From NCBI RefSeq assembly GCF_050948175.1, contig NC_135203.1:2914001-2978000 (forward strand): a DNA stretch of 64,000 bases. Direction: 5' to 3'. Each line of letters starts with the position of its first letter. Within the stretch, counting starts at the first letter, position 1. Source of the stretch: Xylocopa sonorina (Eukaryota; Arthropoda; Insecta; Hymenoptera; Apidae). The translations under genes were made by a program, and so were the position numbers. The notes beneath the pieces are model-generated. The model had not been told where the DNA came from. It did not search any database and saw nothing but the letters and a program-made list of their open reading frames with translations. Shown here piece by piece: positions 49,127 to 58,903 of this stretch.

Positions 49127-49178
49127 CTTTCTCTCTCTCTCTCTCTCCCTCTCTCTATCTTTCTCTCTGTCCTTTCCG
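49127..49178. repeat. (CT)n microsatellite
   Basis: CT dinucleotide run with C and T interruptions. It reads GAGAG on the minus strand. Confidence 0.75.
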
Positions 49179-52100
49179 TGGGTATTACTCTCCCGGGAGA
49201 GCGCGAACGCCAGTACACAGGTGTGTGGGTACTTGTCCCCTTCGAACAGTGACGCCGGAATTACGGGGGCAGCGCGCGGCCTACCGTCGCACGTTTCCAC
49301 GCGGGAAAACGGTCGCTCGCGCGCGTTCTGGATATTCCACATCGCGAACTCTGATTCTCGTCTGAGGGGGCGAAATTCCAACCGCTTCTCAACGAACGCT
49401 CCAATGGGACAATGGAAGGACGTGGGGAACGTCGATCGTAATAGCTCGATGTGACGTAAACTGCTGTAACGACGGGAATGCGAGCCGATCGCGGACGAAC
49501 TAACGGAGAATGTTATCGAACGAACGTCTCTGCTGTTCATTCTTCTCGATGCCGCGGAACTTTTTTAAAGAACCAGCTATTCTTTGGATGAAATTGATAA
49601 GTAACGACGGAATCAACCTGTGCTGTTCTTGAAGCTATTTACTTGAAGGTTCACCCCATGCTCCATCGCGAGATTTACGCCATGGTCGGAGCAATTGCTA
49701 TTCTCGAGAAACGTCTTTAGTTCTGTCTAGTATTTGCATGCCCAAAACTTAGATGGCACATGACTTAATATATATTATACGTGTCATAAATTTCACTACC
49801 TTCGATGATGCTGAAGACCGATCAGACGGACGGTGATCGCATGAACATTTCCAATGGATTCATGTATGGACTTTCACCTGCAGTTTCCCATACTTTTTGG
49901 CATCTTCTCGCGTTTTTCCACTCTCTACTCCTTCGTTCATCCATTCAACTAGTTTCATACATCCTTGACTCAAATTATCAGCAATCATCGACCTGCAATC
50001 TCCACTTCCAACAGTCCAACCACTCTGATGACAATGAACGCATTCATCGTACCTTCACCTTTAAACCATTTCTAAATACGCGTATAGTGTAGAGTAAGTC
50101 TCTAAATATAGACTAAATTTCGAGAAACTAGATAGTCGTTTTAACAGGAGACTACCGGATACTCCAATCCTCAAGTTCAACGATACCCAACTCTTCGTCG
50201 ACTGGCAAAGAAAATACGAAATTTCGCCCACTTCGAAGGTAATTCGACAACGGAACGGTTGAACGCGTCTCGGAATCGATCGAAAAAATAAGGTCGACGC
50301 CACTGTCGACAGGTACGCGTCTCGGTGGCGTGTGCGTGCGTTGAGCGCGCGCGGCCCGGTTCGCCCGGCGCGGGCAAAAAGTAATTGCAGAAAAAGGCGG
50401 CCGATAAACGCGACAAAATGACGTTCTAAGGACTGCTGCCGGTGGTCCGCGGCTTTAATGAGGCCTGCTCGGGCCCGCAGCTACGCGTTACGATTCGTCC
50501 GGCACGGAGGGGAAGAACAGAGCGCGGAACAAACGCACCGCGGGGGTCGTATCCGCGCGTCCCCGCCTCGACGTATTTATACGTCGATCGATCGCGAGGC
50601 CGCGTCGCTCGCGTGCTGCGGGGGATAACGTATGCGAGCGGCGCAAAAACCGAGCCGCGGCTTCGTTTGCCCGTGGCAAAATCAATTTTCGGTCCGGCGA
50701 GAGACGCGGGTCTCCACCATCGCCGCAGTCGATGCTCCGCCCGGCCTCGTTACGTGCGTCCAAAGGCTTCAGCGCCGCGTACTGCGGCTCGCGATGAGTT
50801 ATCGCTGGCCACTCGTTGTATTGTTGTTCGACGGTGTTGCTCGAACCGATGTCGGGACGATGTTACGTCCGCGAGGGCCGGTGGTCGGTATAACTTTCTT
50901 GCGACTGGGTTCCGCTCGCCTGATCTTAACCTCTTCCTTTCTATGGAAGACCCGTCGCGCGACTCGTGGGTGTGGAGAGCGAACAGCGCAACTTTTCACG
51001 CCTCTTTTGCGTTTACGTCTGCCAGAAGTATCGTAATTTCCACTTTTCCGTATGGGTACAGTTGCGTATCGATCGAAACGCGTCGCGTTGCATTAGTCGA
51101 TCACTACGCAACCATGCAACGATTTTGCCAGGACCGTTGTGCGGTCCGAGGATACGCAACAAACGGACCCGTATCTCGCGGCGTTGAAAGGCCAAAAAGG
51201 CTGATCGATCCACCGCGAGGTAGGAGCAACGCAATTTCGTTTTAACAAGAATTTCACGCTACACATTATATCGCAGTTACGAGGCGCCGTATATTATCAT
51301 TGATTTCGCGCAGAAGCGAGACGAGCAAAATTGGAGACGTGCATTAAGCGGCGCTAAAGAGGTCAGCCGGCGTAAACTTTCGCGGATCTCGAATCGGCGT
51401 TCGACAACCGGTAACGACGGGATGATTACACGGGGAACGGAGGCGTAACGACGAGGAGGCGATGCTTGGCCGCGGATACGCGACCAACAGGCCAGGGTAA
51501 CTGCAACGTTGGGATGCACGCAACACAGTTGCGCGATTACAGGCCGTCTCGCATAATAACCGAGGCTCGCGCTGCCTGGCCACCGATCGGAAGCGAACGT
51601 CGTCGCACGGCGAACCGTTAGCCGTTTTCATCGTTTATTCCGGACGTGGGGACCGACACTTCCTCCTCCGCGCGCGCTGCTAGTCAAGATCAATCGTCGC
51701 TTATCGGGGGCGCGGACGTGCTCGCGATGCAACGGGAAGCTTTCGCTTTGGTCGATCGCGTTCGCCATCGATCGTTTCTTTCTCAGTTGCATTCGTTACT
51801 TTTACCTTATATTCGTAAAACCTTCAATTACTGGCAAAGTAATTACGATTTTTTTTAGCAATGCACACGAAAAACTTATTCCATAAACAGGCACTTGCAA
51901 AAGTACAGAAACGCGAGTTATGCGGGAAAAATATGGAGGCATAAAACTGTTGCGCGGCTGGCAGGAAGCAGCGAAGCTCGGTCCTCTCCGTTGCTCGCGG
52001 CGCAAGGAGAAAAAGGTTAATTCGCGTGGCGGGGGATATAAACTGGCGATCGCGGGCGATAAAATTCGAAGACGTGCCGGGGGAGGGGGGGAATACGTAC

Positions 52101-52436
52101 CCGCGGGCTTGTCGATTTTCCGTTACGATCTCGTTCGAGCGTTGTCCCGCGCGGCGCGGCGAACGGGATAAAAACGTCCCGTGAATCGGTGCCGCGGCCA
52201 CGAGACGATTCCGATCGTCGAAGGCGCGGCGGGATCGTCCAGAAAATCGCCTACGGGGCCCCGCGAGGGATCCAGGCACCGGACGAAAGACGCGAATCGC
52301 TCGCGAGGGTCCGCGGCAAGAACCCAGGCTAAGAGCGGAGAGGACCCGGGCCTCGTTCTCGTTTAAGGGTCATAAAGCGCGACGACAAGGGCAGCCGTCG
52401 GGCAAAAAGGGAGCAATAAAATGTAAATGTACTCAC
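49179..52436. other. Non-coding stretch, includes CpG-poor island
   Basis: 49730-50130 is AT-rich and CpG-poor compared with both flanks; the rest is CpG-dense. The 267-codon plus frame at 50442-51245, the longest in the window, is Arg-rich with no start or splice support. If the minus-strand gene continues leftward, this is intron after the exon ending at 52437. Confidence 0.35.
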
Positions 52437-52627
52437 ATTCCTTGTTGCGATCCATGGCGTGTTGAAGCGGCGAGTCGTCGACCTCCGCCTTCGGCGGCGA
52501 CTGATTACCCTCGGCCATCTCAACGGCCTGCGATCCTGGAACACCCGCGGTCTTCCTTCCTGCCACGTCCGCCGCTTTGTCCTGCTGCGGCGAGGGCTTC
52601 GTGCCTTTCTTACAGTTTCCAGCGTCC
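52437..52627 (-). CDS. Exon of unidentified protein, disordered linker (63 codons)
   Basis: Third exon of a phased minus-strand set. The acceptor GACCCGCAG ends at 52628; the donor GGAAT|GTGAGT starts the next intron at 52436. It receives phase 2 from the exon at 54265 (split codon AG|G, Arg) and leaves in phase 1 (last base T). Translation is hydrophilic: it begins DAGNCKKGTKPSPQQDK and ends QSPPKAEVDDSPLQHAMDRN followed by KE. Codons favour G/C at third positions. No domain is recognised; Pro, Lys, Gln and Asp dominate, as in an unstructured N-terminal region. The next exon must start in phase 1. If that exon begins GC, the split codon would be Cys, as at the junction of many PDE4-type N-termini; the join is not visible here. 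Confidence 0.72.
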
Positions 52628-54264
52628 CTGCGGGTCCCGGGCGCGGACCGGAACGGGGCAAAACGTGCCGTTTTGTGAATTAATCTTTCATACGCCGGGG
52701 ATATACGTCGAGAGCGGCCGACGGGAACCCCACGGGCATCCGGAGGGCCGTGTGCGCGGCCTCTCGTCGCCCCTGGTCGCGTCCGGCAATCGCGGGAAGA
52801 GGAGAACGGGGACACCGGGGCGAGGGATCGAACGCGCCGGCAAAACGAGTGTCAATCGGTCCCGGGTCCCATCGTCCGGCCCCGTTTTTGTTCATCACGA
52901 CGGAATGACGGATCAATCGACACTCGATCGAACCGGATGGAACGTTTTCATCAGAAAGCGACGAAAACCGCCTCCCTCCCTCCCTCATTTCTCCTCTTCG
53001 CCCCTTTGCTAAAGCGGATCGCGAGCAACTGACCCCTCCGGCAAGAAACCGTTCGCGCGGGATGAATCGCTGGGCCTGCGAAACTTCGATCTTCTCGGGT
53101 TCTAGTGTAATAGATCCAATTAGGCGATGAAATTTCAGCGTTTTTGTTAATAAGTAGATTTTCATCCTGTTTACTGTCTTTATCTAGCGATTTAGCTGAA
53201 TCTAAGTGGTGATTATCGAATCAGCGCACGTTTGAGGAATTTTTTTTGATATACTGTATATGAATAACATTTTAATTGATATCTCTGGTTTAAAAAGTAC
53301 AGGAAGGAGTGTTTATCCAAAGTGCCATATTATACTGATGAGCGTGTGTCGATTCACCGTCATTTTATCTCCATACTTCGACTCAATTATACCTTTGCAC
53401 GACTACGTTCAAGAATTTAACCGTGGAACACTGTCCACTTAAAAAAAAAAATGAAACGAGACGAAGATTGTAATGGAACTCTTAAAATCCAGGAACCTCC
53501 GTTACCTGCCGCGACTCTTTCGCGATGTGCCGCGGGCAACAGAACCGCGCAATTAAAATTTATCAAATAGACCTCGTCTCTGCAACTTTGTTACACCCCG
53601 TTATCTCCCGTTTTATTGAACGTAATTTACGTTACTGCGTTCGAAGTGTCGCCGCGAGTCCGCTGCCGAGTACTCGGAAGCCGTATCCCCGCGAAATGAT
53701 TTAGCGCGCGATAAGTCGCGACGCAACATCGTCGCGCGTTATCTCGCGGCGCACCGCGGAGGGTGGAACGATATCTCGCGAGAGGCGTTCGAGCGCGCGT
53801 AAAACCGGGTCATTCGAAGCGACGAGCGCGGAAAGAAAAAGGCGAACTGAGAGAGAGAAGATAAGGGGCAGCGTTGAACGCGGAAAGTTCAGGTTAAATT
53901 AGCGCCCAGCTGGACGGGAGACATTTTTCGGACACTCGAGAAGAGAGAGATCGCTCGTCAGCTCGGTAGATACGGAGGCGGCTGTTCGAACGTTTATGTT
54001 ACCCTCGAGCGTTCGAGGGAGCCTCGTTTCCAGAGACGATCGCGCGTGGTTATCGTGACCGCTTGATAGAAATAAACTGGCGGAACTCGCGAAAATGGAG
54101 TGCGGCGAGTTCGCGTTATCGACGCGGGCGTCGCGACGCGTAGGTGTAACACGGATTCTATGGAACACAGCTGCGACTATGTTCGATTATACTCGGAGGG
54201 GTCAGTCACTCGTACGGATTCGAGATTCGAACGATCGATTCGATTTCATTGATAGAGTAGTCAC
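52628..54264 (-). other. Intron between phased exons (1,637 bp)
   Basis: Bounded by GAGAG|GTGACT (54264) and GACCCGCAG (52628). It includes an AT-rich patch at 53100-53450. No exon was seen inside it. Confidence 0.65.
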
Positions 54265-54482
54265 CTCTCGTCTTTGGATTCGCGTCTGGCTTCCTTCCTG
54301 TCCCTCTCCTTGTCCTTAAGGCTGTCCGGCTTCTTCGCCTTGGACTTGGACTTCTGGTCACCTTTGGCGGCCTTGTGCTCAAGGACGGCGCTGGTGTCGG
54401 CGGCCACGATGCCCTCGGTGTTCAACTGACCACCGGAAGTGCTCGACGAAGAGGAGGTCGAGGCTCGGGTGTTAGTATAGTC
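54265..54482 (-). CDS. Exon of unidentified protein, Ser-rich then charged (72 codons)
   Basis: The acceptor CTCGTGCAG ends at 54483; the donor GACGAGAG|GTGACT starts the intron at 54264. It enters in phase 0 directly from the 54585 exon and leaves in phase 2. The translation starts DYTNTR, runs through ASTSSSSSTSGG, a more neutral middle, then a highly charged tail (KSKSKAKKPDSLKDKERDRK and on). The charged end could form a helix or act as a nuclear-localisation-like basic patch. Third positions are G/C-rich, clearly unlike chance frames here. The exon is separated from its upstream neighbour by only a 102-bp intron. The family is not recognised. Confidence 0.78.
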
Positions 54483-54584
54483 CTGCACGAGGAGCGCACC
54501 TCGTTATCCGGGATTCGTTCAAGGACGCTCGGAGGCCACCGATCGCGACGGATAGAGGGACTTGGGTGGGACAAGCAGGCTTAC

Positions 54585-54685
54585 CTTAAACCACTCCGGG
54601 TATATCGCGCTGATGGTGTCCAGGAGATCCTGATCGAGCTGAATCCTCCAGAACGGGGAGCCGCTGTCCAACCTGTGGCCAGACT
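54585..54685 (-). CDS. Exon of unidentified protein, amphipathic segment (33 codons)
   Basis: The acceptor GTTGTTGCAG ends at 54686; the donor TTTAAG|GTAAGC starts the intron at 54584. It enters in phase 1 (needs one base, then AG) and leaves in phase 0. The core, SGSPFWRIQLDQDLLDTISA followed by IYPEWFK, is the most ordered-looking part of this protein: alternating hydrophobic and acidic residues with two Trp, suggesting a helix that contacts a partner. The preceding exon is not certain; the candidate at 58786-58903 ends with a single G, which would make the split codon GAG (Glu). No family was recognised from this segment. Confidence 0.78.
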
Positions 54686-57186
54686 CTGCAACAACCGTAG
54701 ATCCGTGAACGTTATTACCAACCATCGACGAATCCAACTACTCCCACAAAAATTGAACGCGAAACTGAATAAAAAACGGAAAAAAAATCCTCGCCAAGCA
54801 ACGCGTGGGCGTGTCCGCGCAAGAAAAGAGAGACATCGAATTTATTTCGATCGACAGTTCGGCCCGTTCTTTTTTTCTCCCACGGCCAGCAATTAAACGT
54901 TAGCATCATTCAGAAGGGGAGGGACAAAAGCGCGGTAATAAAATCCATCGTATCGGTCTTTGCCTTTTTACAAGTTCGCGGCATCGAATCATCGACGACA
55001 TAAATCCCATCGGCGTCGATGCGGCCTCCGATCGACTTATCTTCTTCTATCCGGAGGCGGGCAATAAAATACCTCCTCATATACAGGAGCGACGAGGGGG
55101 CAGGCAAGTTTTTCTGGGAATTCTATCGGACGCGGATCGTCGCGGATCGGCGACCCCATCGATCACCGGGCACGAATTCGCGGCCCGATTAAATATAGGA
55201 TTTAGAGTGTGCAACCGGGCACGACCCACCGCGCGAAGGTTGACCGGTTTCGGGGGCCCTAAGGAGTCATTCCCACCGCATAAGGGCTAATGGTACCCCG
55301 GACGACCAATAGCCCCGGCAAGGCGTATCAAAACCTCGCGGAATGCGCGGCCGCCGCGTTTCTTTCGTGGATTCCACGGGATTCCCTGCCTAATTTAAAC
55401 GTTCGTCCCTGCCGCTCGTCGCTCGGAGGGATCACCTCTGGACACGAACCAGACGAAGGACGAGAGATCTGTCCCTGCGCACCGGGTTTCGTCCGCCATC
55501 GCGGCGGTGGGGTGGAACACCTCGTTACGACGACATTCTACGGGCGAGACGCGTGCCCTGCCTTCGTGATCGAGCCACGAATCGGGCAGACGGAGATTGG
55601 AAAAAGGAGGAAGAGCGGTCCCGCGGGACTTTCGGGCTGCTCGTCGCGCAGAAAACACGGGTTCGTGCCCGCTCCCCGTGTTCGCCACTGTTGAGTAACG
55701 GCCCGGAAAAACGCGCTTTTCTCGGATCCAAGCGAGAACACGATGGTATACTAATGACTCCTGTACGCGTCTACCATCGACGATCATTCCGTAGTAAGAT
55801 CGATCTGCTGGATGAAGTCGCGATCGATGCGATGCGGTTCTAAATCGAACGTTAAATCGTTTCAGAAATAATTATTCGCTCTCGTGGATCTACGATAAGC
55901 AAAAGTTCGCATCATTCCTCATTCTCAGAGGCTTCTACAAGTATTTCTGACTGCGATCGTTGCTCATCTCGAACGAACCAGGAAGTCGATCGACGCGAGA
56001 CCACCGAAAACGGTCGCTTTTGACGACCACTGAACTAAAGAAGCGAAAAGCGTGTCGCAGTCGACGGAGAGAGGAGATTTCTTGAGCCAACGAGTGATTA
56101 GAGGGTCGCGATACCGGTGGACCGATATAAACGGTCAATCAGTATGCGCCGCTGGACAATCCGCTGTAAATCACGTCGTGAATCATTCGTCGACATAAAT
56201 CTAGTCTTTCTCCCAAACGCCGTCGAGTGGATCTCGTACGGACCGGTCCCGAGACACATTAGCTGAACGTTGTGCGCGCCGTTGCTCGAGGCCCGCCTGT
56301 GCGCCTCGGAATCCCTTCGTTCGAGCGTAAAAACCGATGGCAACGGCCTAATAGAGCCGATTCGAGGGGAGGCCGATCGGAAACGATACATCACCGGGAC
56401 GATCGCCGATCCCTCGTTCGGATAACGCTGGCCCTCTCGGTTAACGACACCTCTCACGGCTACGTCACCGTTTCGAGTCCTCGAATCGGTTTTCGACCGA
56501 TTCGACTCCTGGATTCCTCGATTCCGTGTCCAGTCGGCGCACACACGGCGTTGGCAAGCGAGCACGGCTGGCTGTTGGATTTTATCGATTCGATTAATAC
56601 CGGGGACGCTAAATGGCGATCGACACGAAAGCCAAAGAGGCGTACGGGTTAAGCGCCGGTACGAGACACGCAGTCCCCAACTGGTTCCTTAACACGGATC
56701 CACGAAACTCCCTTCCGCGATATAATTACGATAATACGGAGATACACGACTCGGATTTCTTATACGCGGAATACTAATTGCATCGCGTATCGCTGCTCGT
56801 ACATCATCCGAATGGGCTGCTACTACTGGTTTCGCGCAGGCCGCGGCACGAACGATCGACTAGTTTCCCCGTGGCTGGAGGAAAGCGGCGGGACAGCTGA
56901 ATCCACGACGAGCTGCGCTCTTCGTGTTTATAATCTGACCGCCGTGGACCGCTTCCAGTGTCATAATTCTCGATTCCAACCTTCCGCTGTTTCGAAGCTG
57001 GTACAAAAACTGGGTGTCTCGCTGTTACCACGCAGGAATTAGTATCTCGCGTAGCACCGTTTCGTAACTCTCGCACTGTAGTTCCTGAAAAGTTCAAGTT
57101 AAAAAAGCAGCTGGTAACCTTCTTTCGCGTGGCTCGGAAAACAGCAGCGAGTGCAGCGGTGCTGGTCGTTCTTTTTTTCTTTCCAG
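54686..57186. other. Non-coding (intron on the minus-strand model)
   Basis: No further exon of the minus-strand gene was found. Open frames at 55290-55694 (+) and 55395-55787 (-) overlap each other and have no splice context. Confidence 0.35.
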
Positions 57187-57429
57187 GGCTCTTCATTTGG
57201 TCGAGACCGCGGTCCGACGGAGCCAGATCGAACGAGGAGGAGGCAGGCGTGTCGCAAGAACGGTCCGTGGCCCCCGAAAACAATAACAAACCTCGGTGAC
57301 TGGTTTAGCCGATCGAAGCAGAAACCTCAACCCCGTCGCAGAACATATTCCGTGGAAGATCCCGAATGCGAAATGCATTCCTTGGAAGCGGCCACGGCAT
57401 CGGCCGCCCGTCGAAATTCGGGCAAATAA
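57187..57429 (+). CDS. Possible terminal exon, opposite strand
   Basis: A strong acceptor (TTTTTTTCTTTCCAG) ends at 57186. The frame in which the exon starts with a full codon is open for 80 codons to TAA (57427-57429), which overlaps an AATAAA signal. Its last half looks like a real C-terminus: GDWFSRSKQKPQPRRRTYSV, then an acidic and Ala-rich tail ending ARRNSGK. Another frame from the same acceptor reads LFIWSRPRSDGARSNEEEAG, as in a cytoplasmic tail after a membrane segment, and stops at TGA near 57301. The two could be alternatives, a frameshifted single frame, or chance. No upstream plus-strand partner was found, so it would be nested in or overlap the minus-strand gene. Confidence 0.28.
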   Translation, partial: GSSFGRDRGPTEPDRTRRRQACRKNGPWPPKTITNLGDWFSRSKQKPQPRRRTYSVEDPECEMHSLEAATASAARRNSGK

Positions 57430-58785
57430 ATCTCGCGCTTCGCTCCCCTTCTTCGTCCCGTCCCCCTCCACCCTTGGGGAGGACCACTGCGCTCCGCGTC
57501 GTTCCACTCGTCCTCGTATCCGTCTCGGTCGTCTTCTTCTTGTTCTCCTTCCCGCTCGTGATCCTTCGATCTTCGATCCACTTGCACACCGACGAGCCAC
57601 GTCCAGCGGAACATGCTCGCGAGTATACGTACACGTGTACGCGTCCACACGAGTCCTCGCGAGCCTTATACTGGGTGGCTAGCTCGCGATCCAACATCGA
57701 TACGATGCCATCTGTAGGCGAGGAAAGATCGATCGTTTTCTCGCTTCCTCTCTCATTTTTCTGCCAAAGGATATCCTCCGATGAGACGCTACGCGATCTT
57801 CCTGCGGTCCCGCGAAGACATTGAACGACAGAATTTACCTCCGGATTAGGTTGATCGTTACCTCTCGTCGTTGTTCATTAAATTTGGCTACCAATCCCAA
57901 GAGATTTTAAGCGTATCGATTCGAAACAAGATGAAAATTGAAAGTTCCTAAACCAACGGTCCACGTTGCCAACAGGCTACCCAGTGTACGATGGTACCAG
58001 CTTCCTCTGCTAGAAGTCGCGGACATTCCCGTCGTACCGCTCGGCTACCTTTAGCCTCCTCGTGGCTTCGAGGCGATTATCAAAGGTTTTTCCTCGAGGC
58101 ATGACCGATTCGCGATAAACACCCTGTACAGACAGATCGGTACACGCGCGGAGGTAGACTGCTGGTTGGCACGTGTGCGTGCTCACGGACGCGCGCGCCG
58201 AAGAGGGAGCACGCGCGTGTTCGCCCTTGCTGCTCCGACTCCCGGGGCCCGTGAGTCACTCACTCGTCAGGGACTGCGCTGGTAGCCGCGAAAAACTGCA
58301 CGCTGCACTTCGGGAATGTCGTTGGCATGTACAGGGTGTTCCCCTTTGCTGCCGTCTGCCTGGCCGACAAGAACGGCGACGGTTCGCCTCGGGATTTCGC
58401 TTCCCCCTTTCTTCTATCCTTTTTTCCACGACTCGCGGCCCTTTCGGAGAACCGCCGCGAGCCGGGGACTCTTCCTACTGCCCGCGAGGCTGCGAGGCGG
58501 ACCGTTGCACCGCGGAAACCGCCCTCCTCCCGGGAAAGCCGTTCCACGCTTCTCGTTTCGTCCCTTCGAACGATCCAACGGTCGATCGTTCTTTCTTAAG
58601 GCCAGACAGAGATGCGAGCGTCGTTTTAAAACGTCGCTACTGGATTTTTGTTTTTCTACGTTCAAGGGTTGTCAGGGGTTGGAATTGCGCGCGATTTTTT
58701 CGCGTCGTTCGACTTTTCTGAATACGTAGATACGTTGCATTTTTAGGTAAAAAGAAGGTGGGCACAGTCGGTAATTTATGTTTGC
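57430..58785. other. Non-coding stretch
   Basis: CpG-rich. A palindromic GTGAGTCAC with donor-like sequence on both strands lies around 58251-58263, but neither side has a coding exon. Long open frames on both strands (58173-58729) are Arg/Ser-rich chance ORFs. Confidence 0.33.
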
Positions 58786-58903
58786 CTTGCAACCGGGTTC
58801 TGTATGAATCAACGTCGACGAAAAGTTGCTTATCCGACGCTGATGATTGGATATTGGGATTCGAATTGACGTGATCACGCAACAGTAGACGTCCATCAGT
58901 GCC
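58786..58903 (-). CDS. Candidate upstream exon with GC donor (39 codons)
   Basis: An acceptor with a pyrimidine tract (CATTTTCTCCTCGCAG) ends at 58904. The phase-0 frame begins GTDGRLLLRDHVNSNPNIQ and continues DKQLFVDVDSYRTRLQ, a hydrophilic, well-mixed sequence. A GC-type donor (CAAG|GCAAAC, intron from 58785) ends it in phase 1, exactly what the exon at 54685 needs (G + AG = Glu). GC donors normally keep a stronger consensus, and codon use is less GC-biased than in the following exons. Without splicing the frame runs on to TAG near 58637. It may be an internal exon or chance. Confidence 0.33.

Noticed and set aside
50442..51245. Longest open frame in the window (267 codons)
   Set aside because: Arg/Ser/Ala-rich translation typical of CpG-dense DNA, no start context, no splice support, overlapping open frames on the other strand.
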